Assembly (NCBI GenBank): GCA_936914905.1
Contig: CAKZGI010000327.1
Span: 1 to 49,570 of the forward strand
DNA: 49,570 nt
Direction: 5' to 3'
Source: an uncultured Trichormus sp.
GTDB taxonomy: Bacteria; Cyanobacteriota; Cyanobacteriia; Cyanobacteriales; Nostocaceae
A model generated the notes under the pieces. The model was not told where the DNA came from, did not search any database, and saw only the letters and a program-made list of their open reading frames with translations. Both the position numbers and the translations under genes were made by a program. Positions within the stretch are counted from its first letter, which is position 1. Each line of letters opens with the position of its first letter. Shown one piece after another: positions 8,717-17,028 of this stretch.

Positions 8717-10432
8717 CTAAAAAGTAAAGGTAGTACGCACTAGACCTACAGTTGTAGTTGCGTTGGTGCTCTCTCCTTCAGGATTAAACAAGACAAACGC
8801 ACCAGGGGTAATACTCACATTGTCGTTAATACGAAAACGGTAATAACCTTCTAGATGGTAAAGTGTTGCTCTATTTGTACCTAGTGTGGCTGCACCACTA
8901 GCCTGAGTACGATAAAGAGGCTTTCCAAAAATCAAACCTGCATTATTCCCTTTTTTAAGTAAATCATTAAAATGCAAGCCTACCATCCAGCTGGTAAAAG
9001 TTGTAGAAGCATCAACAGCAGGAGAAGAATCATCCACAAAAATTGCTGCACCATAACCAGATAAAGCAATCTTTGGGGAAAACCGCCAGGTTGCAGTCCC
9101 TCCAAAGGAGTTCATTTTTACAGGTGTTCCTAAATCAACTCCAGACAAAGCACCAATGTCACTACTAGTTAAACCTGTGCCTAAAATATTAATTTCGTGA
9201 TAACTATTGGAGTAGTTTAATCCCACATCTATAGATTTGGTGGGTTTAAAAGTCAGTTGGGTTGCAATTACCGCACTACCACTAAATACACCAGATCCCA
9301 AAGGTGTACTACCGTTGCTTTGAGGAATATTGGCATTAACACTACCATACAAAGCTCTCAAATCCAGTTTTGGTGAAAAACTATAAATAAAACCAGCCGC
9401 AGAAGCTAAACCAGAACCAGAAGTACCACCAGAAACGCGGAGAACAGGGTTTAAATTACCAAAATGGGAAATAGATTCTTTTCCTTCTCCATAAAAGGGA
9501 GTAATAGCAGGAAAAGCATCAGAAACTTCCGCCGCAGTCCCCGCAAATAAGGTTAATTTTTCTGCTACAGGAAAGATATACAGCAGTTTATACAGTTCCA
9601 GCGAGTTGGCACCAACAGCAGTTAAAGTCTTTACATCAACTCCAGGAAATTGGGGTTCAAAGCTAGTCCGCGCACTACTAGCACTCAATCCTGATGATAA
9701 TCCCAAACTACCCTGGAGACTACTGCCATCACTTAAGAAGTTATGAGCTTGTAACCCGGTGATGAGTAAGTCTTTACCTGTGAAACTGGTGGTCAGGTTT
9801 AAGCGGACTCTATTAGTCAGGATGATATTAGGGTCACTACCAGAAGCGCCTCCTCTAGCACCAATAGCGGCGATAATGGCTTCACCACTCAACTTAGTTG
9901 TTGTATAAAATCTATTAGCCTCAATTTCAGCAGTACGAGCTTCTAAAGCATCTACTCGACCTCTGAGTGTTGCGAGTTCGGCAGAAAATTCTACTTGCAG
10001 TTTTTGGAGAGTGGCTAAATCTTGTTTTGTTAAAAAATCACTTTTACCAGAAGCAATTAACTCATTAACTCTATCTAAACAAGCATTTAAACCAGCAGCG
10101 AATTCATCACGACTCAACGCCCGATTGCCGCGAAAAGTGCCGTTTGGATAGCCAGCAATACAACCATATCGCTCAACTAAAGATTGTAATGCACCAAAAG
10201 CCCAATCTTTAGGCTGTACATCTGATAATTGGGACACGGAATTTACCTGTTCAATCTCATCTAATGGAACTACTGGGGTCGCAGATACAGATAAATCATC
10301 ACTTTGTTGAGTTTGGTTGACACTAGGTAAATCCTGTAGTTGGCTATCAGCAGCCATTGCTTGTACAGTAAATAATCCAGAAAGCAAGCAGAGTAAACCA
10401 ATTCCACCCGAATTCAGTAATTTTTTTTTCAT
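8717..10432 (-). CDS. SLH-domain outer-membrane porin (iron-uptake/OprB-type, som family)
   Basis: A 571-residue porin. The signal peptide is about residues 1-28 (KKK, hydrophobic core, 'QAMAA'). Then come one SLH domain (about 68-125, 'DVQPKDWAFGALQSLVERYG' onward) that anchors to peptidoglycan-linked polymer, a coiled coil (about 130-170) and a beta-barrel rich in alternating residues that ends in the aromatic 'TTFTF', typical of BAM substrates. Cyanobacterial members of this family pass inorganic ions including iron. The start is fixed by the GAGGAG site 8 bases upstream, which lies within a perfect complement of the Yfr1 sRNA core (10437-10447), suggesting post-transcriptional control. 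Confidence 0.9.
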   Translation of the reverse strand: MKKKLLNSGGIGLLCLLSGLFTVQAMAADSQLQDLPSVNQTQQSDDLSVSATPVVPLDEIEQVNSVSQLSDVQPKDWAFGALQSLVERYGCIAGYPNGTFRGNRALSRDEFAAGLNACLDRVNELIASGKSDFLTKQDLATLQKLQVEFSAELATLRGRVDALEARTAEIEANRFYTTTKLSGEAIIAAIGARGGASGSDPNIILTNRVRLNLTTSFTGKDLLITGLQAHNFLSDGSSLQGSLGLSSGLSASSARTSFEPQFPGVDVKTLTAVGANSLELYKLLYIFPVAEKLTLFAGTAAEVSDAFPAITPFYGEGKESISHFGNLNPVLRVSGGTSGSGLASAAGFIYSFSPKLDLRALYGSVNANIPQSNGSTPLGSGVFSGSAVIATQLTFKPTKSIDVGLNYSNSYHEINILGTGLTSSDIGALSGVDLGTPVKMNSFGGTATWRFSPKIALSGYGAAIFVDDSSPAVDASTTFTSWMVGLHFNDLLKKGNNAGLIFGKPLYRTQASGAATLGTNRATLYHLEGYYRFRINDNVSITPGAFVLFNPEGESTNATTTVGLVRTTFTF

Positions 10433-10436
10433 GGTG

Positions 10437-10447
10437 ACTCCTCACAC
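10437..10447 (-). promoter_or_regulatory. predicted Yfr1 sRNA-binding site over the porin Shine-Dalgarno
   Basis: The porin mRNA reads GTGTGAGGAGT four bases before its ATG. This is an 11/11 complement of the conserved Yfr1 core ACUCCUCACAC. Yfr1 pairing with porin mRNAs is established in Prochlorococcus; its use here is inferred. Pairing would mask the GAGGAG ribosome-binding site. Confidence 0.7.
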
Positions 10448-10960
10448 TTAAATTTTCATCGAAATATTTCAGATCAAGAGTTAAGATCCCTCTAGGATTG
10501 CCAATCAAAGAAATTAGGTATCAAAAATTCTAACCTATGGGGGTTTTTATCAAAAAATACTTAGTTAAGTCTGGAGAGTCTTAACATAAAAATCTTTGAG
10601 CTAAAAAAGTATATTTCTGTCTCTTTGCAGAAATTAGGCGCTGAATATAACTTACTTTTGGTGGTTGCAACCAGTGAGAAGTAAGATTTTTGCAGCGACT
10701 ATTAGTTATAGTAAATACTAGTTGTGTCACAAATGGATACAAACAATTATTAAATTTTTCTATACTAACCCAAGTTTCTAGTTATCTGGTTGTGAATGGC
10801 AATTTGTAATTATCCCCCTCTACCACTTCCTAAAATTTTTATACTTAGTAATTTATATCGCCATACCAAGTTCTGTGTTCTGTACTTTGATAGAGCTAAA
10901 TTGTTACCAAACCTTGATATCTTTGTAATTCTTATCATTAGCCGCAATTATCCTCATTGA

Positions 10961-11000
10961 TTCCACAGAGTTTCCACAGGAACTTTACTAGTTTTCCACA
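10961..11000 (+). promoter_or_regulatory. three helically phased TTCCACA (DnaA-box-like) motifs
   Basis: TTCCACA starts at 10961, 10972 and 10994 (spacings 11 and 22 bp, one face of the helix, same orientation). The last is a full TTTTCCACA, a DnaA-box form used in cyanobacteria. The surroundings are AT-rich. No dnaA, dnaN or other replication gene is in this window, so an origin role is doubtful; a DnaA-responsive or unrelated regulator site is possible. The surrounding gap 10448-11358 has no gene. Confidence 0.35.
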
Positions 11001-11358
11001 GAAGCTCTACGAACCAATCAAGTCTTGCTGACTTACTGCGGATTTTATGCTTTGCTCACTAAACAACATTCATAACTGAGATTTTATTAAGTTAAGTAAC
11101 AAAAATATAGCTATAATCTTGATTATTTCGTCAGTAATTATTTTTTATCTACTAATTTCTAACATTTCGCAGCATTGACAAACCCACCCCCTCTTAGCAC
11201 ACAATGATTCGGCTTGCTTTTTTAGTCCGTCCCATCGTTAGCATTCAGTTTGGAAATTTACCTCAGATATGAGTGCGGATTGTCAACCTGGCGAACAATT
11301 GCTGAAAACTCTTAACGCAAGCAACATCTCTTGATGGGCTTTATAGAAGGAAAATCTT

Positions 11359-11566
11359 ATAAACACAAAGGTTAGTATCTTTACTGAAATCCCTGAAACA
11401 CTCCACGAATCCCTAAAAAACTATAAAAAACTATTTAGAAACTCATCCTGATTGGGATCAAACCCGAGTATTAACTGCGGGGTTATCGCTGTTTTTGCTC
11501 CAAAATGGAGATAGCGATCACTGTGCAGATCGTATCTACTTAGAAACTTTATTCCATCAGTGCTAA
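11359..11566 (+). pseudogene. DUF2811 family protein, start codon lost and frameshifted
   Basis: Translation recovers the small cyanobacterial DUF2811 protein: (I)NTKVSIFTEIPETLHESLK then, one base out of phase, NYLETHPDWDQTRVLTAGLS and LFLLQNGDSD, ending at TAA 11564-11566. The expected ATG is ATA at 11359-11361, still preceded by a GAAGGA ribosome-binding site. The shift comes from an exact tandem duplication of the 10-mer AAAAAACTAT at about 11414-11433. Two independent lesions make loss of function likely. Confidence 0.75.
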
Positions 11567-11625
11567 GTTAAAATATATACGGCATTGATTTCACCATAGA
11601 TTATACATACTTACATTGGAAATGC

Positions 11626-11662
11626 TGCTATCTGCTATCGGTCAGAATGATAGCAGATAGCA
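11626..11662. terminator. 14-bp perfect hairpin after the DUF2811 pseudogene
   Basis: TGCTATCTGCTATC pairs perfectly with GATAGCAGATAGCA around a 9-base loop, 60 bp past the dead gene. It lacks a T-run, so it may be an attenuating or RNA-stabilising structure rather than a classical terminator. A second 9-bp hairpin (CCTTGATGG/CCATCAAGG) is at 11771-11794. The rest of 11567-12024 shows no gene. Confidence 0.45.
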
Positions 11663-12024
11663 TGATGCCTAGCGGCTGTCTAGACCCACACCACAGCTTT
11701 TGATAACTCTCGTATAATCAGGATTTGAGAATTTGAGCATGTTCTAATAGCTCTGGCAAATACTGTATGTCCTTGATGGTTTAACCCATCAAGGGCTATT
11801 AGTTGAAATTCAGCAGATCAAAAATTTTCATCAACTCAGTAAAATACAGTTGTTCGCCTGAGTGAACACACGGGAAAACAGCATTGGTTTAAAAGCAAGT
11901 GCTAAGCGCAGCCAGAACTACGAGTCGAAATACTCATTAGAACAGACTCTTTTAATATCCAAGAGTTTTGCTCAAATGTTAATTGGTCAGAAATGAACAA
12001 ACTTTATAATCTACTGAAAATGTA

Positions 12025-12146
12025 AGCATTTAGCTAATGCCTAACGGCACGCTACGCGAACAGCCATCAGCAGTCAGCTTTCTCAAGCTAACCCCAAAAA
12101 TACCTATTTGATAATTAACCAATTATTCTGACTCCTGAATTCTTAC
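12025..12146 (+). repeat. dispersed repeat family A, copy 1
   Basis: About 120 bp containing 'TAACGGCACGCTACGCG', 'CATCAGCAGTCAGCTTT' and 'CTATTTGATAATTAACCA' blocks and ending in GACTCCTGA heptamers. Closely related copies lie at 38689-38823 and 48001-48113. Noncoding; it abuts the response-regulator 3' end. Confidence 0.75.
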
Positions 12147-12153
12147 CTGAAGA

Positions 12154-12870
12154 TTAGGATTTAACCTCTTGCTGCGGTTGAGTAGGACATTCAAATTTAT
12201 ACCCTACACCCCGTACAGTTTGGATTAATGCCGGTTGACCAGCATCAATTTCAATCTTCTTACGAATTTGACCGATATGGACATCGACAACTCGCTGGTC
12301 TCCCACATATTCATAGTCCCAGACCTCTTGAATAAGTTCTGATCGCCGCCAAACTCGACCTGGATGACTAGCTAAAAAATGCAACAAATCAAATTCTAAA
12401 GCAGTTAACGGCACTGGTTGGTTATTAAATGATACTTCCCTCCGTACCGGATCAATAATTAATTTTTCCAAAATTAGGCGTTTTTGTTCTGGGGTCGTCA
12501 CAACCCGCTGACGCCTCAAAATAGCTGCTACTCTGACTTCTAACTCTCCTAAACCAAATGGTTTGGTGAGATAGTCATCAGCACCTTTAGAAAAACCACG
12601 AATTTTGTCGGATTCATCTGTCCGGCTAGTCAGCATGAGTACAAAAACACCATTACGGCTTTGCATTTCTTGGCACAGGTTAAACCCGATGGCATCTGGT
12701 AAATTTACATCTAGAATTACCAAGTCTGGGTTAAACTGCTCAAATAGAGCTAGGGCTGCCTTACCATCTTCGGCAGCTTCTACTTGATAGTTCTGTCTAA
12801 TCAAAAAGCGTTGGATTAAATTCCGAACGGCTGGGTCGTCATCAACTACAAGAATCTTGGCAGCAGCCAT
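12154..12870 (-). CDS. OmpR/PhoB-family two-component response regulator
   Basis: The receiver domain has the acidic pair in 'VVDDDPAVRN', the phosphoacceptor Asp in 'VILDVNLPD' (residue 54 from the chosen start), Thr/Ser in 'MLTSRT' and Lys in 'YLTKPFGL'. The C-terminal winged-helix DNA-binding domain (about residues 130-230) has 'LTALEFDLLHFLASHPG' and 'VVDVHIGQIRKKI'. I choose Met at 12870 (MAAAKILVVDDD), which starts exactly at the fold; the frame is open 22 codons further to 12936, but that extension has no homologous look. No histidine kinase is adjacent, so this is an orphan regulator. Which named cyanobacterial regulator it equals is not clear. Confidence 0.9.
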   Translation of the reverse strand: MAAAKILVVDDDPAVRNLIQRFLIRQNYQVEAAEDGKAALALFEQFNPDLVILDVNLPDAIGFNLCQEMQSRNGVFVLMLTSRTDESDKIRGFSKGADDYLTKPFGLGELEVRVAAILRRQRVVTTPEQKRLILEKLIIDPVRREVSFNNQPVPLTALEFDLLHFLASHPGRVWRRSELIQEVWDYEYVGDQRVVDVHIGQIRKKIEIDAGQPALIQTVRGVGYKFECPTQPQQEVKS

Positions 12871-12936
12871 GACCATCACTTTACACAAAACTTCATTATG
12901 ATTAACAAGGTCATTGCGTAAAAACACAATTTCCAC

Positions 12937-13562
12937 TTTGGCATTTATTAAGAATCTACAAAGGCCAGCTACGAGTATCCTGATTGTTCAAATAAACTGT
13001 AATCAGAATTATGAAGGATTTAGGCATCAATCTTATGGTAATCAGGTCTGCACTTCAGTATATCTACTAAATGGTTGTTCTGACACTACCTGTGAACCCA
13101 GATATTCATAATAGTGGGGTCAATCCAAGCATCAACATAAACTTTCCGAGCTTTAGAAGTGAACTGCAACATCATGATATTTGCGTTGATTAAGCTAATT
13201 AGCATTTAAATTGCATTATTCCAATTTCGATGTAAAAGTTGTAAACACCCCCTTTTAGCATAAAGTGCCATAGAGATAGCTCCTCTGCATCTGCCTACGT
13301 AAATGTGCAACTTGGGATTTTAGCAAGCAAAACAGTATTCCTGCTGTTCTATCCAAAAGGCGATGGGATTATGCACTGTACGATGACAATATGTTAAAGT
13401 AACTATAGTTAAAATTCGTGGGTCAAACAAACTAACCCGTGCTAATATCCTGTTAAAGGATAAGAATAGGTTGGAACAACTGTTTCGATCAAAATAAAAA
13501 TTAAGGTTGTTTTTTATTCCACAAAAGACTACCGCTTACCAAGGCTGAATTTACAAACTGCC
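12937..13562. other. 625-bp gene-free interval between divergent genes
   Basis: Divergent promoter region of the response regulator (left) and the CPP1-like gene (right). It contains AT-rich sequence and no gene, tRNA or clear operator that I can identify. Confidence 0.4.
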
Positions 13563-14189
13563 ATGAGCGATCAAAATCCCTACGAGAAACTTGGGGTATC
13601 AGAAGATGCTAGCTTCGATGAAATTCAGGATGCTCGCAATCGCCTGTTAGAGCAACATGGTGGTGATGTGAAGTATTTAGAATTTATTGAAGCAGCCTAT
13701 GATGCGATTCTAATGGAACGCTTAAGGATGCGCCAAGAAGGAAAAATTAAAGTACCTGAGCGTATTCGTTTTCCAGAAATGCGAGTCCAATCTCCTCAGA
13801 AAGAAAGTCCTGTTCCTCGTGAACAGTCACCTATGTGGCTCCAAACAATGTTGGATCAACCCAGTTTGCCAGAGGTACTGATACAAGGGTCTTGGTATTT
13901 GGGTTTAAGTGCTATGACTGTGTTTTTCCCTGCAGCAAGTGATCAGATTTTGCAGTTAGCATTAGTGGTAGGTGTAGGAATCAGTATTTATTTTCTTAAT
14001 CGCAAGGAAAACAAATTTGGTCGAGCAGTTTTGTTAACATTGGCTGGACTAATTGTTGGTTTAATAACTGGGGGATTGATAGCTACCTGGGTATTACAGC
14101 AAATGCCATTTATCAGTGTGACAAAAAATCAGTTCTCTACGGTTCTGACTTTTATCTTGATGTGGCTAATTAGCAGCTTTTTACGTTAG
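13563..14189 (+). CDS. CPP1-like J-domain membrane protein (DUF3353)
   Basis: A 208-residue protein of the CPP1-like family. Plant CPP1 is a chaperone-like protein that protects protochlorophyllide oxidoreductase; the cyanobacterial role is inferred to be similar at the thylakoid or envelope. The degenerate J-like domain is residues 1-65 ('NPYEKLGVSEDASFDEIQ', no HPD motif). A polar linker and three or four hydrophobic segments follow (about 100-120, 128-142, 150-172, 185-205). Complete length. It stands alone, between a long upstream gap and an IS66 relic. Confidence 0.88.
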   Translation: MSDQNPYEKLGVSEDASFDEIQDARNRLLEQHGGDVKYLEFIEAAYDAILMERLRMRQEGKIKVPERIRFPEMRVQSPQKESPVPREQSPMWLQTMLDQPSLPEVLIQGSWYLGLSAMTVFFPAASDQILQLALVVGVGISIYFLNRKENKFGRAVLLTLAGLIVGLITGGLIATWVLQQMPFISVTKNQFSTVLTFILMWLISSFLR

Positions 14190-14307
14190 TCAACATTGGA
14201 TACTGAAATGTGATTCACACTAAAATATCCCAGACATAAATAACGTATAAACTAAATCAAGTTAGGGTATAAAATTTACAATCTCCGGAAGACGTCTACG
14301 GAGATGA

Positions 14308-14680
14308 TTAAGCATTCCAAAAACGGACTCTTAAAGGCGTAGTCAATGCACCTCTAGTAACTCCAATGAGATTTAATCCCAATGTCGCCTTTACTTTTCT
14401 CAAGATATTCGTTGACCCTGCGTAGTCGGCTAATGTCTGCCCTGGATGAGTTATATGTCCTTCTGATGCCTACTTTCCTTTTTCTCTTAATCTTTTTGTC
14501 CGTATTTGATTTGATTTTTTGAGCTCGTCGCTGGCTGGTGTTTTTGAAGTTGTTTTGCTATATATTCCCAAAGGTCTCTCTAGCTCTGCTATCTATTCCC
14601 ACAGTGCTGTATTTTATTGCTCTAGCTTCTCTATTCTTTGATATTTTTCTTCTGGACTAGTGCTTCAACATTACCATCTT
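14308..14680 (-). pseudogene. IS66-type transposase N-terminal relic joined to a TnpB-like tail
   Basis: One minus-strand frame with three in-frame stops reads EKLEQ*NTALWE*IAELERPLG, IYSKTTSKTPASDELKKSN, QIRTKRLREKGK*ASEGHI, THPGQTL. This is the IS66 TnpC N-terminus (canonical 'LNSSNSSKPPSSD...KGHPGHTL'). It then runs in frame into 'STNILRKVKATLGLNL...RGALTTPLRVRFW', which is not IS66 and recalls the C-terminal tail of cyanobacterial TnpB proteins. No catalytic DDE region is left. The IS66 part is well supported, the tail assignment weakly. The rest of 14190-14965 shows no gene. Confidence 0.6.
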
Positions 14681-14965
14681 TCTTCCCTCATGGGAATATC
14701 CCTGACATTCATACCTGGGCAGTTACAATTAAACATTAAGAATGAATACAGGATAAGCTTTTCAGAGATTTGGAATGGGTGGTTTATTTCCGCCATCGTG
14801 TACTAATACCGCAAGGTTAAAGTTTCTAAGCGGTAGCAGAGTGGAATAATCTATGCTTTAAATAACATTTAATTTTTAATTAAATATTCCGTATATTCAC
14901 AATTGTATTTTTCTTTTATAAAAGCATACTATTTAGCCCAATAACTTTTAATTATCTTAGGTATT

Positions 14966-15259
14966 ATGAAATCTATTCTACAAACCTACGTAGATAAAGA
15001 AATATGGTTATTGATGAGAGATAAATGGTTTTTCGGCACAATTATCAGAGTTTCCGATGATTTGTTGTGGTTTAAACACAGAACTCACAATAAAGAGACA
15101 GAAGAAGATACCTTGTGGGAAAGGGTTGTAAAAATCAGTGAAGTAGTTGCTATTGATAAAGTCATATCTGTTATTAGTAGAAAACCGGATGTATTTATGT
15201 CCAAGTTATTGGAAGTCGATAATCACATCAATAATCATCAACAAGAACATGAAAAATAA
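14966..15259 (+). CDS. small hypothetical protein, possibly Sm-fold-like
   Basis: A 97-residue protein: MKSILQTYVDKEIWLLMRDK followed by 'WFFGTIIRVSDDLLWFKHRT' and 'LWERVVKISEVVAIDKVIS'. The alternating hydrophobic strands and the phrase 'WLLMRDKWFFGTIIRVSDDLLWF' (a turn between two strands) suggest a small beta-barrel of Sm/SH3 type, as in some cyanobacterial DUFs, with a hydrophilic tail. No firm family. It lies 219 bp left of the Tn3-type element and has ordinary base composition. Confidence 0.55.
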   Translation: MKSILQTYVDKEIWLLMRDKWFFGTIIRVSDDLLWFKHRTHNKETEEDTLWERVVKISEVVAIDKVISVISRKPDVFMSKLLEVDNHINNHQQEHEK

Positions 15260-15477
15260 AGCCAGTTGGTGATACTAGAGCGTGTATAGATAAGACAGCA
15301 ATCTCTGTGGTATTTACTATTAGATATGGTTTTATGTTAATTGGCGCATTTGGGCAAACTTGGTATGGACTAAGGTGGCGATGCCTATGGCGAGCAAAGC
15401 GATCACACTCCATTCAGGAGATTATGTACGATACATGGAAACACTTAGTCTGCGTTGCCGTTTTTGTAACAGAAATA

Positions 15478-15520
15478 GGGATAAAGACAAGATACGCGCA
15501 AAATTTATCACGATGTAAAG
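15478..15520 (+). repeat. Tn3-type left inverted repeat
   Basis: Begins GGGATAAAGACAAGATACGC and ends ATGTAAAG. It is the exact inverse of the right end apart from a one-base indel near the tip. It follows the AAATA flank. Confidence 0.85.
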
Positions 15521-15537
15521 TCTTGTAACGAATTAAC

Positions 15538-16195
15538 TCAGAAGCCTAAATTTAACTTTTCCTCTAGTGCTGGTAGAATCGCATCAAGATAAATCAGATA
15601 ATCACCAAACGCTTGATGTGAGTCCTTATTTAAGGACTCAAAGCCGTTAAATCCTCTTAAACTAAGATGTCTCTGATTGACAAAAGTAAGCATTATTGAC
15701 GTAACAATGCCTCTCATGTGACGTGCAACTTGAGTCCCTCCTAGATAGCATCCATAAGTAAAAGTGGTTAACAAATAGCGTTCTGTAGACCGGTCTAATT
15801 CTGAATCAGAAGCACTCAAAGGACCAAAATCTTGGGTAAAATTTGTCCAGTAATCCACATCTCTGAGAATATTAATTAAGTTACGCTCTGCCATTCTTTC
15901 AGAGATTAAAGCCTCTAAATTTTTGAGAGAAGCACTCTCACGATTAGCTAATGGACGTTTTAAAACAGGTTCTCCTTGCTCGCTAATAATGACAGATGTA
16001 TTATTGGGATAGCCTAGATCTACTGCCGATGCTGTTTGGGTTAATGAATTTTTTAAATTCTCGACAAAATCTTCAGCCTCAGTAGGAAAGCCTAATTGTT
16101 GACACTATGCTTCAACTAATGGCTGACAGTCCTTCCAAGAAAGTAATTGTTCTCGATCGTCAGCATAAGCCTCACTGTTAAAGACACAAATATCC
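15538..16195 (-). pseudogene. tnpA: Tn3-family transposase remnant
   Basis: A single frame with one internal TAG reads ICVFNSEAYADDREQLLSWK, DCQPLVEA*CQQLGFPTEA, then 'ISEQGEPVLKRP', 'ISERMAERNLINILRDVDYW', 'FGPLSASDSELDRSTERYLL' and 'TTFTYGCYLGGTQVARHMRG', followed by 'FVNQRHLSL'. These are landmarks of the Tn3 transposase DDE region (canonical '...FTYGCNLGPTQAARHMRG...FVNRRHVS'). The N-terminal half and the C-terminal part with the catalytic Glu are missing; the last 30 residues do not look like the family. The gene is a truncated fossil. Confidence 0.85.
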
Positions 16196-16215
16196 CCTGA
16201 CTTTAGTTCAGCTCT

Positions 16216-16774
16216 TTAGGGGGACATCTGCGTGTAGCCAACTGTATGGTGAATATTTTTGTGTCCTAAGTAGTCAGTCCTGAATCGCTCTGGTATCTTC
16301 ACCCTGTCAAGCAAGATAATAGCCACAAGCATGACGCAGTTGATCAGGATGAACAGATTCGTTAAGTCCAGCTAATTCTCGGGCTCTGGCTATAATGTGA
16401 CGGATAGTTCGGGTGGACAGGGGAGCTTTGCACTCGGAGACGAATACATACTGGGTTTCAGGATAATCTCGTTTAATCTGACGTCATGCGCTCAGTTCAG
16501 GAGCGCGTAGGGGATGAATGCTATCATGCCCATGTTTTACTCTTCTTATCTCTATATAGCCATCGTTTAAATCAACTTGTGATCATTTCAGAGAAACTAA
16601 CTCTGCCGTGCTAAGCCCAGGCCGAAACATCAGTAAAATAATGATTGCATCTCGAACTCCGTGCCTTCCGAATGAATGCGCCGCTTTGATCATCGCTTCC
16701 ACTTCCTTTGGACGCAAATATTCCCGCTCTCGCTTTGAAGCTACTTTGACAGGGGGAGGAGGTTGAGAAACCAT
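16216..16774 (-). pseudogene. tyrosine recombinase (TnpI/XerC-like) remnant
   Basis: The frame MVSQPPPPVKVASKREREYL, 'RPKEVEAMIKAAHSFGRHG', 'RDAIIILLMFRPGLSTAELV' continues past several stops to 'IEIRRVKHGHDSIHPLRAPE', 'YPETQYVFVSECKAPLSTRT', 'HPDQLRHACGYYLA', 'LGHKNIHHTVGYTQMSP'. The HxLRH box, LGH and nucleophile Tyr are visible. The first catalytic Arg, normally in 'GLR.SEL', is Ser (GLSTAEL). In intact Tn4430-like elements the recombinase resolves cointegrates. Stops lie after 'VSLK', 'ELSA', 'YYLA' and 'IQD'. Confidence 0.85.
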
Positions 16775-16917
16775 CTTTGCCTAAAAGGGAAGCTGGGGTG
16801 CTTGAGTAAGAATGCCTGAAAGCTTTATGATCTGTTTCTCTCTCTATCAAACATTGCCTAAATTGAACCCAACTAGGCAATGTTTGAAAGACATAAATAC
16901 ATGACTACTTTACACAA

Positions 16918-16960
16918 CTTTACATCGTGATAAATTTTGCGCGTATCTTGTCTTTACCCA
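16918..16960 (-). repeat. Tn3-type right inverted repeat
   Basis: CTTTACATCGTGATAAATTT through TCTTTACCC. It pairs with the left repeat and is followed by AAATA. Confidence 0.85.
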
Positions 16961-17028
16961 AAATACAGTTGTGATTAACCCCTACTGACTGGTGCTATTC
17001 TGGGATAGAATCCCAACAACCACTAATT

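Larger units (their letters stand above)
15478..16960. mobile_element. decayed Tn3-family transposon with tyrosine recombinase
   Basis: About 1.48 kb bounded by long inverted repeats. 15482-15520 and 16918-16956 are 39 bp of perfect inverse identity, extending to 45/47 toward the inside, with GGG at each outer tip and TAAAG at the inner end, as in Tn3-family repeats. The pentamer AAATA flanks both sides (15473-15477 and 16961-16965), a plausible 5-bp target duplication. Inside, on the minus strand, are a tyrosine recombinase remnant (TnpI-like) and then a transposase remnant that ends 17 bp from the left repeat. Both genes carry stops, and the transposase lacks its catalytic end. It could only move if supplied in trans. 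Confidence 0.85.

Noticed and set aside
10961-11000. Calling this the chromosomal replication origin
   Set aside because: Only three boxes and no dnaA/dnaN or other origin-linked gene nearby; kept only as a candidate site.
16611-16880. 89-codon frame in the Tn3-type element
   Set aside because: Out of phase with the recombinase remnant, which explains the sequence.
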